A model generated the notes under the pieces. The model did not search any database. It saw only the letters and a list, made by a program, of their open reading frames with translations, and had not been told where the DNA came from. This document shows positions 46,129 through 57,522 of a DNA stretch of 64,000 bases, one piece after another (the first letter of the stretch is position 1; each line of letters opens with the position of its first letter). Both the position numbers and the translations under genes were made by a program. Source of the stretch: Neofusicoccum parvum (taxonomy: Eukaryota; Ascomycota; Dothideomycetes; Botryosphaeriales; Botryosphaeriaceae); contig CP087210.1 in assembly GCA_020912385.1 (NCBI GenBank), positions 1,550,001 through 1,614,000 on the forward strand, read 5' to 3'.

Positions 46129-46457
46129 TTTAAGTAGATTTGACTCTCTCTGCAGGGGGCTGTGACTGAAGCCGCAGGGATGCGAGCCGAGACGAGCGTT
46201 TGCTGCAGCTGGTGAGTTGTAGATAACCGTGGTAGCGAAGTCAATGGCAGCTGGCAGCCGCCTGCAGAGGCGCGGTGAGCGTCACGGCCCAATGCAATCT
46301 GTAGTAATTCCTGACGTTGTTGGTCAAGAGGCGATGTTGCACAGAGATGGCATGACGAGCCTGCAAGGGAGAGGAGATGTTCTGCAGCTGGCCTGAACAA
46401 GAGTAAACAACGCAGGAGCTGCTGCGTCGGCGCTAAGACAAACGAGAAGCCGCGTGT

Positions 46458-46465
46458 GACGTCAT
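46458..46465. repeat. Left target-site duplication of the MITE
   Basis: GACGTCAT, identical to 46939-46946 on the other side; with the preceding T it reads TGACGTCAT, a CRE/ATF-type bZIP site. Confidence 0.8.
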
Positions 46466-46938
46466 CAGGGTTCCCAACAAGCACTGCTTGCTTGGTACCT
46501 TAGCAAGCAAGCGTCAAGCAAGCACGGTTTTGAGCGTGCTTGATAGCTGACTAACCTATCAAGCGCTTGCTAAGCAATATTAGCTAACTATTTAGTATAA
46601 TAAGGCCTTTAAAAGCTACTAAGGCGGACTAATACTTAATATATAGATAGACGGGATAAGCCTAAAGAAGTATTATCTATTCTATAACGGCCTACGCGAG
46701 GGTAGCGAGGGTAGGAGGGTAGCGAGGCTAGTAAGGTGGCGGGCGCGGCGGTAGGCGCGGCGGCGGGCGTGGAGCCGTAGAGCGTACTAAACCTGTTCTG
46801 GGTATAAGAGCCGCAATAATATGCTAAGTATCGCGACTTTTGCTTAGCAAGCGCTTGCAAGCCTAGCAAGCCAAGCGGAGGTCTGGCTGCTTGCAAGCGG
46901 CCCTTAAGGGCCGCTTGGCTTGCTTGTTGGGAGCCCTG
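46466..46938. mobile_element. Non-autonomous hAT-type MITE, 473 bp
   Basis: The element begins CAGGGTTCCCAACAAGCA and ends with the inverted copy of CAGGGCTCCCAACAAGCA (17 of 18 match). It is flanked by a perfect 8-bp duplication GACGTCAT at 46458-46465 and 46939-46946. CAGGG-type ends and 8-bp duplication are the signature of the hAT superfamily. The interior has no coding capacity. It contains many AGCAAGC/GCTTGC subterminal motifs and palindromes (46560-46569, 46847-46858, and a perfect 24-bp palindrome 46894-46917). It sits about 340 bp upstream of the disordered-protein gene. An autonomous relative elsewhere must supply transposase. Confidence 0.82.
46894..46917. repeat. Perfect 24-bp palindrome inside the MITE
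   Basis: CAAGCGGCCCTT followed directly by its reverse complement. It can extrude as a hairpin and lies just inside the right terminal repeat. Confidence 0.85.
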
Positions 46939-46946
46939 GACGTCAT
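46939..46946. repeat. Right target-site duplication of the MITE
   Basis: GACGTCAT, perfect copy of 46458-46465. Confidence 0.8.
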
Positions 46947-47868
46947 TGGTCCTTGTCGCGTCCATCTCGCGCCCCGGCAACAGTGAAAAGAGAGGAGAGA
47001 GAGATAGAGAGAGAGAGAAGTGCTCTGCCTGCATAGGTAGTGGAACCATCCGTCCGGATTCATAAGTAGTGTGCCATTATTGCGAAAACCATCCGGATGA
47101 GTGGGGTACAAAAGAGATGGGGCTCTCCAGCTCAAATGAACCTCACTCGTGGTTATTCGAAGCACTGTGGCGGTATCAATCCGGGGATGCCGCAGAAAAA
47201 GCTGATCATGCCGGACATAAAGTATATACGCTACCCCAATTACTCCTGCCCTTCAAAATGCCTCCTCTCTCCCAGAGAGCCAACCAATAAAGATCCCAGC
47301 AATGAGTCCAACGGCAAGAATCAACAGTCCCGTGCCAACTCCCAGCAAGATATAGAGTGTAAAAGTACAGAAAGCCTACCCGCGCGCAAGAATGGTGTTG
47401 TGGTGATGATGATAACGATGTTTGTGTGGCTCCCCGCTTCGTCCCCGACTGCTCTCTACTGCTGCGCCAACAACACCTACGCCCACACACCACAACCAGT
47501 ATCATCTCCTGAATATATGCATAGTGCCGTCTTTGGTCGTGAATCGTCGCGTGCTGTTGTTGTCGTAACAATCGTGAGCTTCGTGGATGATGCAGGGCTG
47601 TCGAACGGAGAAATAGAAAGGCCAATAACAAGAAGTGAGAATAAGAAAGAAAAGAAACAGAAAATAGAGCCCCAACCAATTAACTCCCACCTACCCAACA
47701 TGCGCCTGAGGGAAATGACTTGCGACTATCGAGGAGTCGCATGAAGAAGCAAGTGCCCAAGCCGTCTCTGGTTTTCTTAATGATCCAACACCGACAATCA
47801 TGCAACAAGAAACGACTGATTCGTCCAGCATGCTTTGTCAGAACAAACCTTTTCAGCTCAAAGCAGTG
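46947..47868. other. Intergenic region with GA microsatellite
   Basis: Contains a GA-rich simple repeat (about 46990-47020) and a possible small hydrophobic exon on the minus strand (see separate entry). Nothing else recognised. Confidence 0.35.
47253..47375 (-). CDS. Possible terminal exon of a small membrane protein
   Basis: Directly after a tag acceptor, a 40-codon frame reads a strongly hydrophobic, Gly-spaced helix (GTGLLILAVGLIAGIFIGWL) and then SGREEAF and stop. The composition is that of a single membrane segment with a short polar tail. I could not find a matching upstream exon with confidence, so this may be chance. No family recognised. Confidence 0.22.
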   Translation of the reverse strand, partial: AFCTFTLYILLGVGTGLLILAVGLIAGIFIGWLSGREEAF

Positions 47869-50766
47869 TCATAGCCAGAAGTCACCCGAGTCTTCTGTCT
47901 TCTCAGGGCTCAGTCTCTTCTCCAACTCACCACCAAAACCCAAGCTGGGGATCTCCACCTTGGGCGTCTGGATCTGCGGCGGTGCTTCCTTCTTCTTCCT
48001 GGGACCCGTCTTCTTGGGAGACACGGGCTTCTCCTCGCGTGGTCCCATGCGCACATCCTTGACCTCCCAACCATCTGCAACTGCGGCCTTGACCCATGTC
48101 TTTAGACCATCGTGGACTGCACCGTAGAATTTCTCTTTGCAAGTGCGCAATTGTCCACCCATGACCTTCTCAAAGCCCGAGGATCGAAGCTCCTGACGGA
48201 GCGTGTTCCGTTCCTCGACGGTTGGCAAAGATGCCAAGATACCGTTCATGAGATCGAGGTGAGTAGAAATGTAATTTGTCGCATCCCACTCAACACCACC
48301 AACATAGGGGGCCGCAGGAACGGGAGGGCGCGGGCGTGGGAAATGCCGCTGAGCGTAGCTCTGGAGCTCTGGAGGAGATTTGTTGTCATTCTCAGATGAC
48401 TCGGACCCGAGAGGAATCACGTTGAGGTGGTGGAGGAAAATCCAGAAGACCTCCTTCGTCACGTTGACGACTTCCTGAGACCAGATGCGGTATGGGCGCG
48501 GTCGGTGCATCTCCAAGATGAAAGGAACGGGCCGGGCATCCTCGGGTTTCTGCGGACCTTGAAGATAGCTCAAGATGGTGCGAGCACGACTGGGAAGCTC
48601 TTCTGGGGCTTCAACAGCGGAAGATAAGTGAGCGACTATGACATGTTAGCACATCAAGGACTTGAAGCAGGTTCGAAGAGGGCAAAATACAAAGAAGACT
48701 CATGATGAGACCGCGAGTGGTAAACTCGCTGGGTCCTTTGTGCTCCTCGTCGAAAAGCATGGCCAAGAGGGCAGGGAAGAGCGTGGATTCAATATCGCAC
48801 AGCTTCTGAAGAGCAATCTTGGTGGTGCAGAGCGCCTTGAGACAGAGTAAGGACTCGTGCAGGAGGGTATCCTCATGTTCCTCTCTGAGATGATGAATTA
48901 GCAACAATGCGTGAGGTATAAAAACTCAGCTCGAGTCACTCACCGCCACTCGATTTTCATAATGCGCTCAAGCAAGCCAACAATCTCCATCATGCCTCCC
49001 TGACAAATGAAAGCGTCGACCCAAGCAACCGTTTCGTTTCTCAGTAGAAGCCGAAGCTTGTGCAGCTTACCAATCTCGACGAGTTCAGGCTTTTGCACCT
49101 TCCTGAGGTACGAAACAAACTCTTCGGGAACGGCAGGTTTCGGGGTGCGGCTGAAAAATGAGGACCCAGTCGCGGCGGAAAGAGATTTCGACGAGGCAGA
49201 CTTTTGCGTATCAAAGCTCTTGGAGGACCTGTCCGGTGGTGGCACGTCCGACTTTTGCTTCTCGCCCTTGTCTCCCCTGCTGAACGTGAAGGTCTTACTG
49301 CGAGGCCTAGGGCTCTTTGCCGGGTCCTCGGCATCAGCAATCACACGGTCGCTGCTCTGGTCAGAAATTGTCCTTCGGCCCACCGTTGGCATTCCCCAGA
49401 TTGACGTCCTCTGCGGTGGCTCGACAGCGGATTTCGGCTCCTCGATTTTGTTCTTGCTGATGAAGTCAGCCTTGACGCGGGCGTTCAGACTGCGCATCTT
49501 AGAACGTAGGTTCTCCGGTATATTCCTAGAGTCCTGGCCTATTGTTAACTGTGATCAAAAGTTACGTAGGAATCTACTCACCAACACCGCTTCGAACTCG
49601 GCATCGATCTTGTCCTGATCCAGAGGAACTTCTACCTCAGGCTCCTTGGACCGACCATTGATGGCTGCGACCGCTGCCATAACCCTTGAACCTCGCTTCG
49701 ACGCAAAAGCTGTCTCCATCTGCTTCTTTTCTTCTTCGGGCTTACGTCTCTGGGAGTGGGTACGATGCAGCGTGGACTCTTCTGCAGAGGGCCGCCTCGA
49801 CCCGCCCTTCGTCTTCCAGTTATCCACAAACGTCTGTGCCTTGCCACCTAGTGTCTGTTTCCTCTCGTCGCCCATCTTCTTGGAAAGAGTCTCCACGAAG
49901 GAGTGAGTCGAGGTACTCTTGGGTAGGTACCATGAGTTCGGGCGGGAGTTGCCACGTGACGATCCGCCCGAGGGCTGGCGGTGCTGCAAACTGGGCTTCT
50001 CGAAGTCGAAGAAGTTGCGCTGCTTGGACGGCGAGTAATCGGCAGGTGTGTACAGGGCGATCTCATGCTCAAGGTTGCGCTGCACGGCAAGAGGAATGGT
50101 CGTCGTGGTGGTGACCTCATGATAGTCGTCGGCAGGCTTCTGGGAGCTGAACTCGGCCCAAATCGGGGTGTGGTTACCAGACGAGGCGGAATGCGGCGGT
50201 GTGGTGTTTTCCTTGTCCTTGCTGGGGCTGCTGCTGGCCTTCTTTGGCGACTTCGCCTTGGAAAAGACGGCGGACAGGCTCGTCGAGGACTTGGTCTTCT
50301 TCATCTTGTCGTCGCTCCTCTGCTCGTCCTTCGAATCGTCCTTCGTCTTGTCCTGTCCCTTGGCGAGCGACCTGAGTGAAACGGTGCTGAGGGTTTTCTT
50401 GTGCAGGCCTCGCATCTTGCCGTCGCGGCTGTCCTTCGATTTCCTGGGCGAGGTGGGCGTGCTGGGCTGGTTGTGGATCTCGCCCAGCACGCGCGGGGCG
50501 TGCGGGTGGTCGGGCGGCAGCATGGGCATCGAGGCCATGGCAGCCTGAGAGCTCCTGGGCCTTCCGGTGTCTTTGGGGGCGGGCACGGCGAGGGCGGTTC
50601 CATCAGAGGGCGAGCGCTTGTGGTTGAGGCCGGTCAGGATGGACTTGATGGTGGTTGCAGATCTGTTGCGCCGGTGACTCGGCCGGTCTGGCGCAGCGGC
50701 CAGCCTTTGGCTACCGAGAGCGCTCATGGTGCTGCGCAGCGGGCGTGTGAGCTGGTGCGATGGCAC
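47869..50766 (-). CDS. GBD/FH3-domain protein (formin N-terminus-like, Rid1-type), no FH2
   Basis: Four exons (50766-49582, 49533-48944, 48884-48691, 48635-47869), about 911 residues; all joins in phase, e.g. FEAVL|DSRNIPENLRSKMRSLNARVKADF. A Ser/Lys/Pro-rich N-terminal third (with NHKRSPSDGTALAVP) precedes a Drf_GBD/FH3 armadillo-like region: DSRNIPENLRSKMRSL, EEFVSYLRKVQKPELVEIGKLHKLRLLLRNETVAWVDAF, HEDTLLHESLLCLKALCTT, TRGLIMSLLF. This region in formins binds Rho GTPases. The C-terminus is basic (KKTGPRKKKEAP) with no FH1 or FH2 actin-assembly domain. It is therefore a Rho-GTPase-binding partner or regulator in polarity or septation rather than an actin nucleator. Start may instead be the Met at about 50727. 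Confidence 0.83.
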
Positions 50767-51796
50767 GCGCGACGGCGGTGGAGGCGGAGAGCAGCTTACT
50801 CGGAGACGGGTGCACCGGAGAAGGGTGCCGGCGCGAGGGCGGAACCAGAGACGGGTGGCAGCAGGAGGAGAATTCGGACGGGGCGGGAGTTAATAGTGGA
50901 CGGCGCACCTGTCTTCGCTGGCGGGTGCACGCAAGAGGCAGCTCCGCATGCTCGTGCGGGCTGGGGGAGTCCATGCGCCAGTGTTTACCTTCCCGCGTCG
51001 CCCGTTGTCGAGGAGATGGATCAGCGGCCGGGGCGCCGATCGCCTCGCCCGCGCCGGCGCGCGCCTCGCCCACACACGCGCGCCCTCACACCGCTGACGT
51101 CCGTCCCCCCGTCCAGGCGCCGACAACACACCCGGCCGCCACCAATCTTCTGCTTGTGCCGCCATCGTCGCCTTCCCAATTACTCGATCCACGCTCCGTG
51201 TGCCCGCCGACACCTCCTTGACAGCGCATGAGCCTCTGCGATTCGGCACCGCTCGCCGAGCCCCCTCCGCAGCGGCTTGCGCGCCGGCGACGACAACAGG
51301 CAGCCATCAGGCGACAGCGGCAAAGAACTCGATTGCTTGAGCGCTCTAGGTGATGGACAGGAATCTAAGGAGAATACGTTCGGAAGCAGGAGTCAATCGT
51401 CTTCCAGCACCCTTGACGCCACAGAGAGCCGCAGGAACAGGAAAGATAATCCCAGCCGTCACCCCCCATCCCTCCCCATCTGCACCTCGCATCCAGTGAA
51501 GAGACTCGGCTACCGCCTCAGAGTTTTTCTCGGACAGTGACATTACTTGCGTGGTCGGTGACGTTCGCTAAGACGCGTTTGTGGCGTGCCCAGCGGGGGT
51601 CGCATGTCTGTCGAGTTCGTCGTCCCCGCTGGGAAGCCTGCCGTGGTCGGGACTCGCTCCTTGTGCGACACGATGCTTATCCGATATGTGATCTTTGAGT
51701 TCCTGTCGGTGTTGTTTGTTCCGAATATTCAGATCGCGGCTCGCCACAAGAAACGTCAGGAAGTGGAGGATGCTGTTCTACATCAGTGGACGCACG
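50767..51796. other. Intergenic, GC-rich upstream region
   Basis: About 1 kb upstream of the GBD/FH3 gene and downstream of the next minus-strand gene. GC-rich with spurious frames; no element recognised. Confidence 0.35.
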
Positions 51797-52732
51797 TTAA
51801 GATGGACTCAGGACAAGAACAGCGTACGCCATGATCAATCCGAGCCCAAAACCTGCGCAAGCAAGCCAGTATCTGTGCTTGTTGGATGCGGGGTCCGGAT
51901 CGCCCGTCCAGTACCAGACACCGGGAGCGTCGCGCTCACCAAGCTCACCAGGCAAAGGATGCACAGGAGCACCATGGCCACGTTCACCTGTGTAGTATAC
52001 GCCACGGACGTTGCTCAGCCAAAAATGTGCTCTCATCTTGTCCACAGGGTCAAAATCGACCAGGGTCCATCTGAGCCCTTGAACAGAAGCATAGGCTAGG
52101 GCGCCAGATAAGAGAAGGCTCGTAGCAATCTGGACACCTGGATGGAAGCCTCGGCGCGCACGTGTTGTGAATCGTGCAAGGATTGCGAGAAAGGTCCAGA
52201 GAAAGCTCGCTGCCAGGAGAGCTACGGTCTGAAGCAGGGTTAGCAAGTGGAGATAGTGAAGAGGCGAGGAACTGGCCGTGAAGAGCATCAAGCGAAGAAA
52301 ACCTCGAAAGGGTTTGACCCATTCAGACCTTTCGTTTTGCGTAAGATATCTTCTGTCCACACACAAAAAGTGCCAGGTTCTCCAGTAGCCACTGGGAAGG
52401 CCAGAAAGCACGCCGCTGAGAAGTGCGATTCCGAGCAGTGCAGGGATCAAAGAGATCAATTGAAGAGGTAGGAGGGGTTTCCGATGATGTGGCGGGGGTT
52501 CAGATGTGCTACGCTTCTCCCCAGGCGGAGGGGTGTGGGAATGCTGTCTACTTGCGGGTGCAGTCGTAGCCACAGTCCCTGGGTGATGTGGCTCCAGAGG
52601 ATACGTGTGGACCGGTCCGGTATCGTCAGCCTGATTAGTGACGGGCTGATCTGTTCCGTGTGCAGAGTTGGGATCCTCAGGTCGCTGAGTGATCTGAGCC
52701 GGCGGGCCTGTATCAGGTCTGTGGTCCTCCAT
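51797..52732 (-). CDS. Multi-pass membrane protein, unknown function
   Basis: Single-exon frame of 311 residues, family not recognised. The first about 85 residues are polar, His/Pro/Thr-rich and disordered. Then come about four hydrophobic segments: LQLISLIPALLGIALLSGVL, LLTLLQTVALLAASFLWTFL, VQIATSLLLSGALAYA and, at the very end, YWLACAGFGLGLIMAYAVLV. The loop between segments 3 and 4 contains VYYTGERGHGAPVHPLPGE and a short WYWTG motif. No signal peptide or catalytic motif. The topology suggests a small integral membrane protein with a cytosolic N-tail. Confidence 0.75.
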   Translation of the reverse strand: MEDHRPDTGPPAQITQRPEDPNSAHGTDQPVTNQADDTGPVHTYPLEPHHPGTVATTAPASRQHSHTPPPGEKRSTSEPPPHHRKPLLPLQLISLIPALLGIALLSGVLSGLPSGYWRTWHFLCVDRRYLTQNERSEWVKPFRGFLRLMLFTASSSPLHYLHLLTLLQTVALLAASFLWTFLAILARFTTRARRGFHPGVQIATSLLLSGALAYASVQGLRWTLVDFDPVDKMRAHFWLSNVRGVYYTGERGHGAPVHPLPGELGERDAPGVWYWTGDPDPASNKHRYWLACAGFGLGLIMAYAVLVLSPS

Positions 52733-53375
52733 GGTGAAGTGAGATGATAAGACGATAAAATGAACGAGATACCCAGTGGATTGAACCGTGGCTAGGAATG
52801 CTTGTGCTAGAAGACTGTTGGCCGGGATACGGCTTCACAGAGAAGGCAGTGTTGAAGAGACATCGAGACATCGTAGAGGAATTAACCAAAAAGACTGAGA
52901 GCAGCTGGTAGCTTCTCTGTTTGGAATTGGCAAGGACTCAGGACTTAGGACTCAGAGTCAAGGAATCGTGCAGGTAGGAGCTATGGAAATTCCATGCAGG
53001 GGTTTCCGCGTGGTTGATGACTTTAGAAGAATAAATGCTAGTGCTGCCCACGACGACAGAATAGGCAGGCGGAACGGCGCTTCGATGCCTTCATTTTCAA
53101 GATCGATGTTGATGACGGAGATTATCTTTCTATGATAACCATGAACAGACGAAGCATAGCCGGACTATCGTAGGCTTGAGCGGTATCCAGAAATTGCCAG
53201 TTGCCTTCGATAGCGAGTTGCTGGGCTGGAAGAGTCTTCTCAACGAGTACATGGGTGTTGGAGGCCAAAGTCGTGGCCGGTCTTGGCGCCCCGCCCAATC
53301 CGCAGCTTGCGAAATAATGTCATGACGGAGTTTACTTTTCCTCCGCTGACTCAAGCCGCAAACCTCACAACCGCG
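52733..53375. promoter_or_regulatory. Divergent promoter region
   Basis: 640 bp between the membrane-protein gene (-) and NCS6 (+); carries both promoters. An alternative in-frame NCS6 start lies at 53322. No discrete element recognised. Confidence 0.4.
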
Positions 53376-54810
53376 ATGCCGCCCTCACTATGCGCGTTGT
53401 GCCAGCGCAACCGTGCGCTCATCCTCCGCCCTAAGGACCACCAGAAGCTGTGCAAGCTTTGCTTTCTGGACGTTTTCGAAACCGAAATCCACCACACGAT
53501 TACCTCGACGAACCTCTTCCAGCGCGGCGAAAAGATTGCGATAGGTGCATCTGGTGGCAAAGACAGTACCGTCCTCGCCAGTGTGCTGAAGACTCTAAAT
53601 GAGCGATACGACTATGGAGTCGAGCTTATACTGCTGAGCATCGATGAGGGCATTAAGGGCTACCGCGACGACAGCCTGGAGACCGTCAAGCGCAATGCCG
53701 TGCAGTACGATATGCCGCTGACGATCGTGGGTTACGATGAGCTGTATGGCTGGACAATGGATCAGGTTGTGGAGCAGGTTGGGAAGAAAGGAAACTGCAC
53801 ATACTGCGGCGTCTTCAGGCGTCAGGCGCTAGACCGAGGTGCTGCCCGGCTGGGCGTGCAGCATGTGGTCACCGGTCACAATGCTGATGATGTCGCGGAG
53901 ACGGTTCTCATGAATTGTAAGATACCTCTGTACAATTTCCATTCTTCCAGTCCATAATGCTTGCAAATTCCCACCGTGTTGTCTCTACACCAGCTAATAC
54001 GTTGCAGTGCTTCGTGGCGACCTGCCGCGCCTTTCCCGTACAACCTCAATCGTGACCTCCACCCCTTCCGCCGCCCCGCCTCCGTCCGGTCCCGATGGCA
54101 CCATCATCATCGACCACACCAACATCAAGCGCAGCAAGCCCCTCAAATATGCTTACGAGAAGGAAATTGTCCTCTACGCACACCACAAGAATCTTGACTA
54201 CTTTAGCACGGAGTGCATTTACTCACCCGAAGCTTTTCGTGGCAGCGCTCGGGCCCTCATAAAGAACTTGGAGCGTGTACGACCTAGCGCAATCCTTGAT
54301 GTAGTCAGGAGCGGAGAAGATATGGCGAAGCTGGTCCCTGGCGCAGGAGGCGATAAAGCATGTGGAGGTGCAGGATGTGCCTCTGCGACCCAAGCGCTAC
54401 CCGATGAGGACGAAGGTGGATGTGGAAGCTCCCAAGGCCGTAGCACTGGAGGAGAAATGGCGAAGATGGAGTCAGCGCTCGCGCAAAGTGCCGTCGCTGC
54501 GGCAAACGGCCTGGAGACTGAGATAACTCGAGACACCGTCACGCCTAAACCGAAGAAGAGGACGCCTAGAAACCAGGCCAACGGTATTTCTATCAATAAC
54601 CAAACGTCGAAGAAAACATCGAAGCAGGCCATGGGCAAATGTGCCAAATGTGGCTACATCTCGAGCCAGACAGTCTGCAAGGCCTGCACTCTACTTGAAG
54701 GTCTGAACAAAAGCAGGCCAAAGACCGCCATTGGCATTAATGGTGTGGAGGCTGAAGAAGAGAAGTCTCTCAAGGATGCCATGAAAGGGGTCTCCATTGC
54801 CGCTGAATGA
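53376..54810 (+). CDS. NCS6: Cytoplasmic tRNA 2-thiolation protein 1 (NCS6/CTU1)
   Basis: Cytosolic enzyme that, with Ncs2/CTU2 and the Urm1 sulfur relay, thiolates wobble U34 of tRNA-Lys, -Glu and -Gln. Exons 53376-53916 and 54008-54810 (intron 53917-54007), 447 residues. N-terminal zinc-binding cysteines (C6, C9, C26, C29) are followed by PP-loop SGGKDS at 59-64, [15 protein letters not shown] and [20 protein letters not shown]. The C-terminal [16 protein letters not shown] is the family's second zinc motif. A Gly/Ala/Thr-rich insertion lies between core and tail. Start MPPSLCALC fits homologs; MTEFTF at 53322 would add 18 residues. Confidence 0.95.
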
Positions 54811-55521
54811 CAGGAATGCTTATAAGCGGATCTCAGTATCCGGGAAACAAATACGATCATTAAGACCGCGGCCAGAGACATCTGCAGACATGAGAGCAGC
54901 AGATGTTCTTCGGAATCATCACAGGGTAGGCCAGAGAAGCAAGTGAGCTGGCGAGGTTGGATGTGAGCTCATGGGCGCTGCTTTCTATCCTCATACTTTG
55001 CAGCTGACGAAGAAAGTAGTTCAAGACTAAGCCGTTTTGCCTCGACAAAAGCCAATGCTTTTGTTTGAAGTTCGCGGTGGAAATGCCAGATTAGGCAAAA
55101 ATCCCACGGAAATATTCTGCACATCATACGGGAGGATCAGAGACGCCGCAGTTTTGAAGTGGAGGCTAGAATGCAGAGGAGATGAATGTCCAAGAGCTTG
55201 ACGCGGTTTTTGGCCAAGATGGTCACTGGTTTCTGTAGGCATTAGCAGTGATCGGTGAATGGCGAGGGGATGCGCCCGTCCGTAGCCGGGGCGATTATTC
55301 TAGGCGGAGTCCGCTGTGTTCACTCACATCTTCCTGCGGTTACTTCGTTGTGCTGCCCTACGGGCTTTTCTTCGCCGCGGCGAGCCCTTCCTTCCTCTTC
55401 GACCCTCCACCGCCAACACCTGCGGGGCTCTCCAGCACCTTTCCTGCACCGCACCTCACCCCGCGCGCTCCTTCCTGTCCAGTTGTTTCAGCGCCGTCTA
55501 CGCTGGCGCAGTGCTTGCACC
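54811..55521. other. Intergenic region
   Basis: About 700 bp between two plus-strand genes; no coding or RNA feature recognised. Confidence 0.4.
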
Positions 55522-57522
55522 ATGAAGCTCAATTACAAGAACGTAGGTCTTCCTCACTCGGCCAGTTGTACGCCGTCACTGCTAAGCTCGAAGATGCTCC
55601 AGCGCAAGTCGGATGGGCCGAAGCTCGGTCATATCGTGGCCAAAGATCTGGTACGTATGCCAGTGCGCAATCAGGAACTGCTGTAGCTGACTGTCGTCCT
55701 CCAGCGCAAACAGACCATACACTGCTTCGCCAAAGCTGAACCCAGACCCAACATCTCACCTCTTGTGCTCGAACTCGACGGCAAAAGGCTGACTGATGAT
55801 GGTTGCGTGGCTATGATCGAAGGCCTGAAAGAGACACTGGAGTCGCGCGATGGAGTTGCCACCAACAAGCTCGAGGAGCTCCATCTCACCGGGAATGAGC
55901 TTACTACGGTCTCGCTTCGTGCTCTCGCTCCAGTTCTGGAGCTTGCCCGCTTCGAGCTTGTCGACCTCGATCTCTCAGACAATAATGTCAGCGTCAAGAC
56001 CGATGATGAGGCTCGCGACTGGGAGATCTTCCTGAAGGCCTTCTGCGGCTGTCGTGTGTTGAGGCGCATTGATCTGAGCCGCAACAATCTCGATGGGCCG
56101 CGCGCATTCGAGATCCTCGCGAGAGTCTACGCTCATCAGCCCCCCGTTGACCCCACACAGCTCGAAGAACTCGATCGAACCGGCAATGGTCACGAGCCTG
56201 AAATGGATTCGACAAGCGACCTCGTTGAGCTCACCAACCGCGCTCGCAACGTGAGCATCACATCGCCAGTTGATGATCCGCACGCGGTCCATGATTCCAT
56301 GTCCGCCGGTACTGTGCTCAAGCGACGCGAGGGTCTTCGTGCTGTTCCGTACATTGTCTTCAACGATACGGGCATGACAGATGCCGGAGCGCTCTTCTTC
56401 TCATACATCTTGCAGAAGCACTACTATCCTCAGCAGCTCATGTGCCCATTGAGGCCGGGACCACAGGCCACCCAGCTGGACGAATACCGCCAGAGGAGTC
56501 ACTGCTGGGGGCTTGTTTACCTTCCCAATGACAATCTTACGGAAACAGGACGCCGTCTGTTGGGAAAGGCGGAAGATTCGCGTTCGGAATTCACAGGAAT
56601 TGAGGAGGATATGGCAGAGCTTCAACACTCCGATTCCGTTGGTTCATTTGTCGTGGTCGGTGCCAAGCAAGCCAGTGCGGGACTTAGGTACGTGCTCAAA
56701 GCCCCCAAGTTTAGATACGTCGCCCGCTCTACATCTAAGTTGAAGAATTCTTCCGGATGAATGTTTGAGTTCCCAGCACGTCAATCTGCTATATGGGCTT
56801 CATCTGAGATAACCATTCATAGGAGAGGCTCCAACGCCTCCTCACTCAGGCGCCGTTCGGATGCCGCTGTCGATCCCAGCAAGAAGCATGCCGTCGCTCT
56901 CGATGTCGAGAATTACCGGAAGAAGATCCAAAGAAACATTCTGGAGGACTTGGGCTATGATAGCATCGACCTTTGGCGCTGCGCCGTCAAGATGCTCACA
57001 TACGCAAAGGCTGTCATGCTTGGACATGAGCAGGTGGAAGATTCTCCTTTGCCAATGGTCGACAGGACCGATCCGATTGTTCAGATGATGGAGACCCACA
57101 TTTATGCATGCAGGGCAAGGACTACTCCATCGGTTTCCGGTGAGCCGGTCTTCGCTATTACTGGCGTCAAGTCAAAGCCTTCGATACTGGAGGTAGAGGC
57201 GTGGCCCAGCCTTCCCACTCCTGCTGGTAAGCCTGCAGCTCGAAGGACGACAATCCCTGCTGTCATCAAAGAGGATGATCGCCACGAGCGCAATCCAGAT
57301 ACGGCTGGAGAAATCCCGAAGAACTTCTGGATGGACATCCTCGTCCAAGCTGCGAGTGGAGATCAAATCCTCTCGGACAGGCAGCAGGATGCCATCGTTC
57401 ACTACGCTCGCGATAGGACGACTTCGGTGCTGGAAAAGGGGGAAGTTGGCAAGCCGAAGCCGTTCAAGCTCTGGTGGATTCTTGAGCGCATGGGGTGCTT
57501 GGCGTACGAGTTGAAGCAATAG
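55522..57522 (+). CDS. Leucine-rich repeat (RNI-like) protein
   Basis: Four-exon model: 55522-55542 (MKLNYKN), 55594-55650, 55705-56687, 56823-57522; 586 residues. The third exon has RNI-like LRRs: ISPLVLELDGKRLTDDGC, LEELHLTGNELTTVSLRAL, LVDLDLSDNNVSV, LRRIDLSRNNLDGPRAFEIL and a later GLRAVPYIVFNDTGMTDAGA. A TGA at 56758-56760 is removed by the intron gtacgt..cattcatag (56688-56822), joining LR|RGSNASSLRRRSD. The C-terminal part is helical (VENYRKKIQRNILEDLGYDS) and ends with FKLWWILERMGCLAYELKQ. Such proteins act as scaffolds; the partner is unknown. The two short 5' exons are tentative. Confidence 0.8.

Noticed and set aside
47206..47679. 157-codon minus-strand frame
   Set aside because: Its reading differs from the hydrophobic exon frame and has no conserved motif.
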